Assembly: GCA_013214245.1 (NCBI GenBank)
Contig: JABSQE010000134.1
Location: forward strand, 1-9,610
Length of the DNA stretch: 9,610 bases
Direction: 5' to 3'
Origin: Hyphomicrobiaceae bacterium
Lineage (GTDB): Bacteria > Pseudomonadota > Alphaproteobacteria > Rhizobiales > Hyphomicrobiaceae
The translations under genes were made by a program, and so were the position numbers. The first letter of the stretch is position 1. Each line of letters begins with the position of its first letter. A model generated the notes under the pieces. The model was not told the DNA's origin. It saw only the letters and a program-made list of their open reading frames with translations, and did not search any database. This document shows, in pieces, positions 1 through 6,784 of this stretch.

Positions 1-2
1 AT

Positions 3-671
3 ATGCAAGCCGGTGTTCATCCAGTCAAAAAAACTGGACGTCCAATTTCAAGTGCGCTAGGCTATGCACAATTGCTCGCTGCAAATTCTATAAACGTAGT
101 TTCCAAGCACGGCCATACATTTGTCGCACGGCTAGAGCGGATCATCGAGCGTGAACATTCACCCAAACGTCGCATGCAATTACAGGCCAAACTATCGTCG
201 TTGCGAGCAATGATTCGCACCGCAAAATCAATTCCATATGAGTGGTCAAAACAGCGTGAGTTGGCCAGAACCTCTCAGGGAATGGGGCTACATCCTCTGA
301 ATATTGACGGTCTAATTGGACCTTGGATGCAAGTAATTAAACTAGCTGATATTAAAAGGCTTGCCGAGAGACATGGGTTTTATAATCTTACTGGCGCTAA
401 ACTTGAGCTAATGAACCTAGCAGGTCCTATAACAGGTTTAGAAATGATGAAAAACACTGGTAGTAACAAGCCCACAGCTAATTTCTTTTCAAGACATGGT
501 TACTATCGTAACGCAATTGTCCACGATCGCACGTCTCAACAGCTTATAGCAGCTATTGATAGACGTATGACTGTAAATCTGAGAAAAAAAGGCTCTCGTG
601 ACTTTATTTCCATTTTCGACAAAATACTTCATCACGGTGATGAACAAATTCATCTACAAACAACTAATTAA
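3..671 (+). CDS. Conserved hypothetical protein, C-terminal part (5' end outside window)
   Basis: The frame is open from the left edge to a TAA at 669-671, giving 222 residues. The ATG at base 3 has no visible upstream context, so it is probably internal and the gene likely starts before the window. The product looks soluble: no membrane segment or signal peptide is visible in this part. It is basic, with a helical Arg/Lys-rich stretch at about residues 41-75. The sequence is ordered rather than random: ALGYAQLLAANS at residues 18-29, GLHPLNIDGLIGPW at 95-108, LELMNLAG at 134-141, and PTANFFSRHGY at 157-167 followed by RN. These blocks resemble an unnamed alphaproteobacterial protein family as I remember it, but I cannot assign a function. 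No downstream gene lies on the same strand for more than 2 kb, so the neighbours give no hint. Confidence 0.7.
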   Translation: MQAGVHPVKKTGRPISSALGYAQLLAANSINVVSKHGHTFVARLERIIEREHSPKRRMQLQAKLSSLRAMIRTAKSIPYEWSKQRELARTSQGMGLHPLNIDGLIGPWMQVIKLADIKRLAERHGFYNLTGAKLELMNLAGPITGLEMMKNTGSNKPTANFFSRHGYYRNAIVHDRTSQQLIAAIDRRMTVNLRKKGSRDFISIFDKILHHGDEQIHLQTTN

Positions 672-827
672 ATGCCCATTTAACAATATAGAAAAGACTT
701 TTAAATTCTGTTGTTTGAGTTTGATTGACAGGATACTTTTTCAGTATTCGGTACATATAGTAAGCTCTGAAGGATAATATCACTACAGGAAGTTTAGCTG
801 AACGAGAACTCAACCGTTACATGATAT

Positions 828-1088
828 ACATGACACAGCTTGCAAGCAAGTTTGTAATAAGATCATACTGTTTAAGCTAATAGATAGTACTTGATACACC
901 TAAATAAGTTGCAATTGCCACTGCAGAAACTAAGGCATAATGTAGTGGCCTTTCAGACGGTAGAAGTATTAATGTTATATTCTAAATTCCATAATCATAT
1001 ATTATTACGACTAGGTTATCAGTTTAGTTTGCATGTAAATCACGTCAAAAGGAGGTGGCTTACAAATCTAAGATGAACTGTGTCATGT
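828..1088. repeat. Imperfect inverted repeat pair bracketing about 260 bp
   Basis: ACATGACACAG at 828-838 recurs inverted as CTGTGTCATGT at 1078-1088, a perfect 11-bp match. Further inward, TTTGTAA at 851-857 also recurs inverted as TTACAAA at 1060-1066, at nearly the same distance from the outer block (12 against 11 bases). The bases between the two blocks do not match. This two-block layout resembles the ends of a small non-autonomous element, but no target-site duplication is visible (flanks gatat and cgtaa) and no transposase is present. Chance cannot be excluded. Confidence 0.25.
1047..1057 (+). other. Orphan Shine-Dalgarno-like sequence
   Basis: AAAAGGAGGTG matches the anti-Shine-Dalgarno end of 16S rRNA over about ten bases, which is stronger than any site in front of a real gene in this window. 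The nearest ATG (1073) lies about 16 bases beyond the core and opens only six codons before a stop. It therefore seems to serve no current gene. It may be a relic or coincidence. Confidence 0.25.
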
Positions 1089-1098
1089 CGTAAAAGCA

Positions 1099-2100
1099 TT
1101 AGCGAGGTAATAGCGAATAGACATAGATGATATAAGCCGCAAACAATATAGCACCTTCAAGCCGAGTTATACGTAATCCAGACCTAGCAAAAATGAGTAG
1201 TGCTAAACAAGATGCTATCATAATGAAGTTATCTTGGTAAGCAATGTGTTCTGGAACTATCGTGGGTACAGCTAGACCTAATACACCACCTACGCCAAGC
1301 ACGTTATAAATGTTTGACCCTAATATGTTTCCCACGGCCACTGCAGGTTGTTTGCGTAAAGAAGCTACGATTGATGTTACAAGTTCTGGCATAGAAGTGC
1401 CTACTGCTACTACTGTAAGTCCTATTATTTCTTCTTTTACCTTATAGGCCCTTGCTATTTCAACGACACCATCGACCAAAAATTTCCCCCCTATTATAAG
1501 CGTACAAAGACCTATTACCGATAGCAATAACGCCAAAATAGCTGAAAAATTGGAATATATTAGTGTCTGCAAGCGGTTTATCCAAAGTATACTTGTATGA
1601 TGCTGGAAAGTTTTACTTTGTATTTGGTTGCCTGTATTCTCATCGCATTCTGTTACAGTACTTTCCTGGCGCCAGGCATAAACGATGTAACCTAATAACC
1701 ACATAAGTAATGCAAAACCAACGAACCTATTTAAAGAATATGTAAGACTAATTATTGAAAAGATTATTGCACTTGACATTAAAACGATGCCATCTCGTGA
1801 TAGAGATTTAGAAGTCACTGCTAACGGTCTAAATACAGCTGATAACCCAAGAATAAAAAGTATGTTAGCAATACTCGATCCAACGATATTGCCTATCGCT
1901 ATCCCTGGTGATCCTTGAATTGCGGCATAAATAGAAATAATCATTTCAGGAACAGACGTGCCAAAACCAACTAGCACAATGCCAATTACCAGTGCGGATA
2001 TGCCAAAGCACTCTGCTGCTCGAACTGCACCACGAACTAAAAGCTCTCCGCCAAGGACAAGCAGTCCGAAGCCTACCATAAGCGCAACAATTGGACTCAA
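1099..2100 (-). CDS. Calcium/sodium antiporter, CaCA family (YrbG-like)
   Basis: This inner-membrane exchanger is predicted to move calcium against sodium or another monovalent cation. Its 333 residues carry the two inverted alpha repeats that define the CaCA superfamily. The first has GFGTSVPE at residues 45-52 and GNIVGSSIANI at 70-80; the second has AVGTSMPE at 232-239 and GNILGSNIYNVL at 257-268. The acidic residues E52 and E239, which bind the cation in this family, are both present. About ten hydrophobic segments are visible, with a polar cytoplasmic loop at about residues 143-175. The start is TTG at 2098-2100, with a GGGAG/AGGA-type ribosome site just upstream; the next Met is residue 8, inside the first membrane segment. 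serB lies upstream on the same strand, 204 bp away, and a separate promoter is likely. Which ion is carried cannot be read from the sequence. Confidence 0.92.
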   Translation of the reverse strand: MSPIVALMVGFGLLVLGGELLVRGAVRAAECFGISALVIGIVLVGFGTSVPEMIISIYAAIQGSPGIAIGNIVGSSIANILFILGLSAVFRPLAVTSKSLSRDGIVLMSSAIIFSIISLTYSLNRFVGFALLMWLLGYIVYAWRQESTVTECDENTGNQIQSKTFQHHTSILWINRLQTLIYSNFSAILALLLSVIGLCTLIIGGKFLVDGVVEIARAYKVKEEIIGLTVVAVGTSMPELVTSIVASLRKQPAVAVGNILGSNIYNVLGVGGVLGLAVPTIVPEHIAYQDNFIMIASCLALLIFARSGLRITRLEGAILFAAYIIYVYSLLPR

Positions 2101-2120
2101 TTCCTGTCTCCCGTCATTTA

Positions 2121-2157
2121 ATTATATCCAAATTCTGTATTACTTTTCGACCGAAAA
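2121..2157 (-). promoter_or_regulatory. Candidate antiporter promoter with overlapping palindrome
   Basis: On the minus strand a perfect TATAAT (complement of 2121-2126) lies about 20 bases upstream of the TTG start. Seventeen bases further up, the -35 position (2144-2149) has no consensus hexamer but falls exactly on one arm of the palindrome TTTTCG-AC-CGAAAA at 2144-2157. A consensus -10, a poor -35 and a palindrome on top of it suggest a regulated promoter, but no regulator is identified. The 5' leader would be only about 15 bases. Confidence 0.4.
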
Positions 2158-2304
2158 ATTTAATATTTACCTTTAAATGCTCTGGATGACTTCATTCAAA
2201 TAAATCAGTAAAACTCAACCACGCCTCGTACTGCGTCGACCATTACACATAGCCTTATTATGGTTAAATATTGCAATAATATAGCTCAGCAATCACTAAT
2301 CTCC

Positions 2305-3216
2305 TCACCTTTCAGAGTAGAATGAATTAAATGAGAAACCTTGTAGGTAAAGAAGAGCAGTAAGATCACAGTGTCTAATTATCACATCAGCATTATCGTT
2401 CACAGCAGGCTTGGCTCGAAACGCACAACCTAACCCGGCGTGTTTGATCATTGCGATATCGTTAGCGCCATCACCAACAACGAGGCATTGATTTTTGCTG
2501 AGATTGCGGTCTGCGAGCAGGTCTTGCAGTATTTTCACTTTTGCCTCGCCATTTAGGATCGGATCTAAAATCCTACCTGTTAGCTTCCCGTTGTCAATTT
2601 CAAAACTGTTAGCCTTGTGACTATTAAACCCGACCCTTTCCGCAATGATAGCTGTAAACGCAGTGAAGCCACCAGAAACAAGGACACAATAAGCTCCTTT
2701 AAGTCGCATGGTCTGGATAAATTCCAGTGCTCCACTATTCAAGCAGATGTGCTCATTCAATATGTATCCAAATATTGTCACGGGCAGATTATGCAGAAGT
2801 TTAACACGTGCACGCAGGGCGTCGTCAAAATTCAGTTTGCCTTGCATGGCTTGTTCTGTAATTGATTGTATTTTGTCTCCTACACCAGCAGCCACTCCTA
2901 GCTCATCAATGCACTCTTGTTTTATTATTGTTGAGTCCATATCAGCGATCACTAATGACTTTTGCCGTTGATCGTTAGCTACAACTGCATTTACGTCAAT
3001 TGGTTGTTCAGATAGCACCTTTCGTATCGAAATTAGCATAGATCTTGCTCTTTCCATCGTTACTGTTGTGAGTATTTCACAAGCGACATTAGGAGCGAGC
3101 CAATGCAGTTCATCTGATACATTAAAATTAACTAGGATATTTTTCTGCTGCAAAAGATCTTCCGACAAGCAAGGAGCGAAAGGAGAACAAGTGAATACAA
3201 ATGCGAATTGTTGCAT
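2305..3216 (-). CDS. serB: Phosphoserine phosphatase
   Basis: This cytoplasmic HAD-superfamily enzyme hydrolyses O-phospho-L-serine to L-serine, the last step of the phosphorylated serine pathway. All four HAD motifs are visible in the 303 residues: ADMDST at 91-96 (nucleophile D92, acid/base D94), the substrate-contacting ECIDELG at 101-107, SGGF at 181-184, a motif III lysine near 226, and GDGANDIAMI at 248-257. The first 80 or so residues are the variable N-terminal region that resembles a reduced ACT domain in other SerB proteins. Length fits alphaproteobacterial SerB. The ATG at 3214-3216 has no clear ribosome site. The gene is divergent from miaA across 72 bp, an arrangement common in alphaproteobacteria, and the antiporter follows downstream on the same strand. 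I see no damage to the reading frame. Confidence 0.96.
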   Translation of the reverse strand: MQQFAFVFTCSPFAPCLSEDLLQQKNILVNFNVSDELHWLAPNVACEILTTVTMERARSMLISIRKVLSEQPIDVNAVVANDQRQKSLVIADMDSTIIKQECIDELGVAAGVGDKIQSITEQAMQGKLNFDDALRARVKLLHNLPVTIFGYILNEHICLNSGALEFIQTMRLKGAYCVLVSGGFTAFTAIIAERVGFNSHKANSFEIDNGKLTGRILDPILNGEAKVKILQDLLADRNLSKNQCLVVGDGANDIAMIKHAGLGCAFRAKPAVNDNADVIIRHCDLTALLYLQGFSFNSFYSER

Positions 3217-3254
3217 AAAACCATCACAATAGCTGAAGTTTAAAGATCTGACAT

Positions 3255-3264
3255 TTTTATAAAA
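3255..3264. promoter_or_regulatory. Palindromic AT element, possible shared -10 for serB and miaA
   Basis: TTTTATAAAA lies in the 72-bp divergent region and reads as TATAAA on both strands (+ strand 3258-3263, minus strand complement of 3256-3261). It is the best -10-like sequence for either gene. Neither direction has a good -35 at 16-18 bases, so this is a weak call. If real, it would be a bidirectional promoter with overlapping -10 elements. Confidence 0.25.
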
Positions 3265-3288
3265 TAGGCAATTTACAAAGTAGGTCTC

Positions 3289-4212
3289 ATGGCCAATATC
3301 AAAACCATATTAATTGCAGGTCCAACGGCTAGTGGCAAGTCTCAACTTGCAATAGATCTCGCCATGCAAATTGATGGTGTCATTATTAATGCTGATAGTA
3401 TGCAGGTTTACAAGAACTTGAGCATTCTGACTGCGCGTCCTCAACTTAATGAATTATCCATGGCACCACATCTGCTTTACGGATTTGTACCAGGCGAACA
3501 AGCTTACTCTGTTGGACGTTTCGTAGAAGACGCACATAACGTAATTGCCAAGAGCGCAGTATCCGGCCAAATTCCTATTTTCGTCGGTGGCACTGGCCTC
3601 TATTTCAAGGCTCTGCTTAATGGATTATCACCTACCCCACAAATTCCTTTGCATATACGCCACTACTGGCGCACTAAGGCAAGACAAATTACATCAAGAA
3701 AATTATACGAAACACTGTGCAATCGAGATTATGAGATGGCGCGGCGTCTGCAACCAAGTGACAGACAACGTATTGTACGCGCATTGGAAGTACTAGATGC
3801 GACAGGTAAGTCATTGGCTTATTGGCAACAGATCCCTGGAGCGTCTGTCCTTCCATGCGCACCAAAATTACAGATCGTATTAAACCCAGAGCGCAAAATT
3901 CTCAACCACAACTGTGAAGTTCGTCTAAAAAAAATGATTGCTCACGGTGCTATTGAAGAAGTGGAAACACTTAGCAGCATGAAACTTAACATGGAAATGC
4001 CAATTATGCGAGCGTTAGGTGTGCAGCCACTTTTAGCTCATCTGCAAGATCGGATCAACCTACAGGACGCTATTGAGACAACTCAAGCTGAAACACGTCG
4101 TTATATCAAACGACAATTGACATGGTTTCGAAAAAATATGTCTACCTGGAGCTGGGTTTCTGAGCAACAGAGTAAGCTGCTAAGGGACGATATAATCCGG
4201 ATTGTGAGATAG
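3289..4212 (+). CDS. miaA: tRNA dimethylallyltransferase (isopentenyl transferase)
   Basis: The enzyme transfers a dimethylallyl group from DMAPP to N6 of A37 in tRNAs that read codons starting with U, the first step towards ms2i6A. The 307 residues carry the family signature: P-loop GPTASGKS at 11-18, INADSMQVYK at 33-42 with the catalytic Asp36, TARP at 48-51, VGGTGLYFKALL at 99-110, and a basic tRNA-binding C-terminal part ending RRYIKRQLTWFRK. Length is normal for MiaA. The ATG at 3289 has only a weak ribosome site (GTAGG). The gene is divergent from serB. ilvB follows 77 bp downstream on the same strand and may share its transcript. Confidence 0.97.
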   Translation: MANIKTILIAGPTASGKSQLAIDLAMQIDGVIINADSMQVYKNLSILTARPQLNELSMAPHLLYGFVPGEQAYSVGRFVEDAHNVIAKSAVSGQIPIFVGGTGLYFKALLNGLSPTPQIPLHIRHYWRTKARQITSRKLYETLCNRDYEMARRLQPSDRQRIVRALEVLDATGKSLAYWQQIPGASVLPCAPKLQIVLNPERKILNHNCEVRLKKMIAHGAIEEVETLSSMKLNMEMPIMRALGVQPLLAHLQDRINLQDAIETTQAETRRYIKRQLTWFRKNMSTWSWVSEQQSKLLRDDIIRIVR

Positions 4213-4221
4213 GGATTAAAC

Positions 4222-4302
4222 ATGTACATTGCTATCTTAGGCGAAGTCTGCCAGTCTCTTGTTTGTAATTTTTTATTCGGAGGTTCCAAATGGCACGCGT
4301 AA
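4222..4302 (+). CDS. Possible 26-codon leader ORF coupled to ilvB
   Basis: An ATG at 4222 is preceded at six bases by AGGGA, which overlaps the miaA stop codon. It opens 26 codons and stops at TAA 4300-4302, sharing its last base with an in-frame ATG of ilvB (Met5, 4302-4304) as TAATG. The peptide starts MYIAILGEVC and has seven Ile/Leu/Val residues, but no run of them and no attenuator-like hairpin with a T-tract is visible. It could couple translation of miaA and ilvB or be a weak leader peptide. It could equally be a chance ORF, because the ilvB ribosome site lies inside it. Confidence 0.2.
   Translation: MYIAILGEVCQSLVCNFLFGGSKWHA
4279..4283 (+). promoter_or_regulatory. Strong ribosome binding site of ilvB
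   Basis: GGAGG sits six bases before the ATG at 4290. This decides the start in favour of 4290 over the in-frame ATG at 4302, which would lie 18 bases from the site. Confidence 0.75.
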
Positions 4303-6059
4303 TGACGGGTGCAGAAATAGTCACTCAAGTTCTAATAGACCAAGGAGTAGAGCTTATATTTGGTTATCCTGGTGGCGCTGTGCTTCCCATTTATGACGAG
4401 CTTTTCAAGCAAGCCAAGGTGCGTCACATACTCGTCCGTCAGGAAGGAGGCGCCGTCCATGCTGCCGAAGGTTATGCTCGTTCGACCGGTAAAATTGGCA
4501 TTGTTTTGGTTACATCAGGTCCTGGCGCAACAAATGTTGTAACGGGTTTGACGGATGCTTTGATGGACTCTATACCGCTGGTTTGCATCACCGGACAGGT
4601 TCCTACACATTTGATTGGGTCTGACGCTTTTCAAGAATGCGATACCGTCGGTATTACGAGATCATGTACTAAACACAATTACCTTGTGAAGAATGCCAAT
4701 GATCTCGCAGCGGTATTACACGAGGCTTTTTACGTAGCACACTCAGGGCGCCCTGGCCCCGTTGTAGTGGACGTTCCTAAGGACATACAATTTGCCGAAG
4801 GTTATTACTTAAGGCCATCTGAAACAAAGAGCAAAGTATCGTATCGTCCGAAGTTAAAGCCTGATCATGAAAAAATTGAAGCTGCCGTCAATTTGATTGC
4901 GAATGCTGAGAAACCAGTGTTTTATACTGGAGGTGGTATTATTAATTCTGGTCCAAGAGCTTCAAAGCTTCTACGTCAACTTGTTAACACTACTGGCTTT
5001 CCCATTACCTCTACACTTATGGGGCTTGGTGCATATCCAGCGAGCGGGCATCATTGGCTTGGCATGCTAGGAATGCATGGAACATACGAAGCCAATATGA
5101 CAATGCATGGCTGTGATGTGATGATTGCAATTGGTGCCCGCTTTGATGATCGAATTACAGGGCGCCTGGACGCTTTTTCACCAAATTCTGAACGTATTCA
5201 GATCGATATTGACCCATCTTCCATTAATAAAAATATTTACGTTGATATACCAATCATTGCAGATTGTGCTTATGCACTAGAAGCTATTATAGCTTCCTTG
5301 AAGATCAAAGCGTTACGCCCAAGCAAATCTTCTTTGAAAAATTGGTGGAAACAGATTAACGCCTGGAGGTCTCGAAAGTCACTTGCATATAAAAATTCCA
5401 AAGAATTTATCATGCCGCAATATGCAATACAAAGAATTTATGAACTTACTAAGAATTGTGACACATATATAACCACTGAGGTGGGGCAACATCAAATGTG
5501 GGCGGCTCAATTCATTGGTTTTGAAGAACCTAACCGCTGGATGACATCGGGTGGGCTCGGCACGATGGGGTATGGTCTTCCGGCTGCTATTGGTACGCAG
5601 CTTGCTCACCCAAAATCACTTGTTATTGATATCGCAGGAGATGCTTCTATTCTGATGAATATACAAGAAATGTCGACGGCTATACAATATGAATTGCCAG
5701 TTAAAGTTTTTATACTTAACAACCAATATATGGGCATGGTGAGACAATGGCAACAATTATTACATGGAAATCGATATTCGGAGAGTTATTCTGAATCTTT
5801 ACCTAACTTTGTGAAGCTTGCTGAGGCATATGGGGCTAAAGGCATTGTATGTAGTGATCCCTCAAAACTTGACGCTGCTATAATTGAGATGATTAACACC
5901 CCTGGACCCGTGATATTTGATTGCCGTGTGGCTAATCTTGCTAACTGTTACCCCATGATCCCATCGGGCAAAGCCCATAACGAGATGCTTTTAGGAAATG
6001 AAAACAGTGAAGATGACATAGAGTCCGCAATTGACATGAAAGGTAGAACTCTTGTTTGA
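4290..6059 (+). CDS. ilvB: Acetolactate synthase, large (catalytic) subunit
   Basis: This is the thiamine-diphosphate- and FAD-dependent enzyme that makes 2-acetolactate or 2-aceto-2-hydroxybutyrate, the first common step to valine, leucine and isoleucine. Its 589 residues show three domains. The N-terminal ThDP pyrimidine-binding domain contains GYPGGAVLPIYDEL at 25-38 and the catalytic Glu52 in RQEGGAVHAAEGYAR. The central FAD-type domain has YTGGGI near 212-217 and ARFDDRITGRLD near 288-299. The C-terminal ThDP-binding domain has GDAS at 450-453 and NNQYMGM at 477-483. The AHNEM...GRTLV tail is typical of alphaproteobacterial homologues. The frame is intact. The usual next gene, ilvN/ilvH for the regulatory subunit, is absent: 725 bp of non-coding DNA follow. 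Feedback control by valine would need that subunit from elsewhere. Confidence 0.97.
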   Translation: MARVMTGAEIVTQVLIDQGVELIFGYPGGAVLPIYDELFKQAKVRHILVRQEGGAVHAAEGYARSTGKIGIVLVTSGPGATNVVTGLTDALMDSIPLVCITGQVPTHLIGSDAFQECDTVGITRSCTKHNYLVKNANDLAAVLHEAFYVAHSGRPGPVVVDVPKDIQFAEGYYLRPSETKSKVSYRPKLKPDHEKIEAAVNLIANAEKPVFYTGGGIINSGPRASKLLRQLVNTTGFPITSTLMGLGAYPASGHHWLGMLGMHGTYEANMTMHGCDVMIAIGARFDDRITGRLDAFSPNSERIQIDIDPSSINKNIYVDIPIIADCAYALEAIIASLKIKALRPSKSSLKNWWKQINAWRSRKSLAYKNSKEFIMPQYAIQRIYELTKNCDTYITTEVGQHQMWAAQFIGFEEPNRWMTSGGLGTMGYGLPAAIGTQLAHPKSLVIDIAGDASILMNIQEMSTAIQYELPVKVFILNNQYMGMVRQWQQLLHGNRYSESYSESLPNFVKLAEAYGAKGIVCSDPSKLDAAIIEMINTPGPVIFDCRVANLANCYPMIPSGKAHNEMLLGNENSEDDIESAIDMKGRTLV

Positions 6060-6784
6060 TTTCTATAAATATTTTCGCACTAATTTTTTGCTGCTAAAAA
6101 GAGTATTCAAATCGTGTTATGAGTTAGCATGCACTTAGAATCGCTAAGATATCTAGCAACACCACTATTACGTCACCTGTACTCGTATGACAGACTAACT
6201 ATTGTGTCATTCGCTGTAATATTTCTGATAAGAATTTAATTTAATTCAAAAGAATTAGAAAATGTAAAAGTATTTAACTCAAAGATACAAACTTATCAAA
6301 TCTAAGTGCTCCTTGGTAACATTAAGAAGTAATGAGCTCACGCGTCTAAGCTTCCACAATTACAGATTTTACATAATAATTTTCAAACTATATTACCTAC
6401 ATCAAATTATATTCACCGTCACTCTGAAAAACACTCTGTTTTAGGCCAATTTCTAGCAGGTGTTTAGAAACATTACTTTGACTTTAAGTCTGTCTAAGTA
6501 GTTAGCTATGATTTAAAACAAGACATATTTAGAATTATGCATCTAAGAAAGTAAGATACTTCTAATTTATTAAATACCTTGGTAGCTCATACATCCGTAG
6601 GGCAGAATGTAATAGTTACACTTTAGTCTATTTTAAAAATTATGGTTAAACGTTGCCGTCCCTCCTGCAACAGCCTTTTTAACACTTTTTAAAACACTTA
6701 ATAAATTATCGTATTCTACATTTTTTGATCAGTTATTTGTATTTAGCTAGGTCTATTCACATATCATTTCGCAAATAAAATTTG
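6060..6784. other. Long AT-rich gap after ilvB, no gene found
   Basis: This 725-bp stretch lies between the convergent ends of ilvB and the NDUFA9-like gene. It is AT-richer than the genes and full of stops in all frames. ilvN would be expected here, but I recognise no piece of its ACT domain on either strand. Visible structure is slight: a 6-bp hairpin TAATTC-AAAA-GAATTA at 6242-6257, without a T-run; GTTGC/GCAAC at 6652-6671 followed by a short T5 run, a very weak terminator candidate on the + strand; and GCAAAT-AAA-ATTTGC at 6771-6785, which reaches the stop codon of the minus-strand gene. It is best read as eroded sequence. Confidence 0.55.

Larger units (their letters stand above)
672..1098. 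other. Non-coding gap between convergent genes
   Basis: This stretch separates the 3' ends of the + strand hypothetical gene and the minus-strand antiporter gene. I see no credible gene in it and no hairpin followed by a T-run on either strand, so transcription may end here by Rho or another mechanism. It holds a long-spaced inverted repeat (828-857 against 1060-1088), a perfect 10-bp palindrome GCTTGCAAGC at 838-847 inside the left arm, and a strong but orphan Shine-Dalgarno-like sequence at 1047-1057. A decayed small element or gene is possible, but I cannot identify one. Confidence 0.5.

Noticed and set aside
792..830. Similarity of AGCTGAACGAGAAC...ATGATATA to the lambda/Gateway att arm region
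   Set aside because: Only about 12 bases match exactly and no core or integrase gene is present. It is most likely coincidence, and not evidence of an att site or vector sequence.
891..1076. A 61-codon ORF with a TTG start in the gap before the antiporter gene
   Set aside because: No ribosome site, no recognisable motif, a start codon of the less common type and a composition like random translation.
5379..5609. Open frame on the minus strand inside ilvB
   Set aside because: It is antisense to a fully conserved coding region and has no motif or start signal. The same holds for the frames antisense to or out of frame with serB, miaA, the NDUFA9-like gene and rnd.
6580..6625. A tRNA-like string (TTGGTAGCTCA) in the gap after ilvB
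   Set aside because: It resembles a D arm, but there is no acceptor pairing, anticodon arm or GTTCGAATC-type T arm around it.
6652..6680. GTTGC/GCAAC stem followed by a short T-run as an ilvB terminator
   Set aside because: The stem is only five pairs with a 10-base loop, the T-run is displaced by several bases, and it lies almost 600 bp after the ilvB stop.
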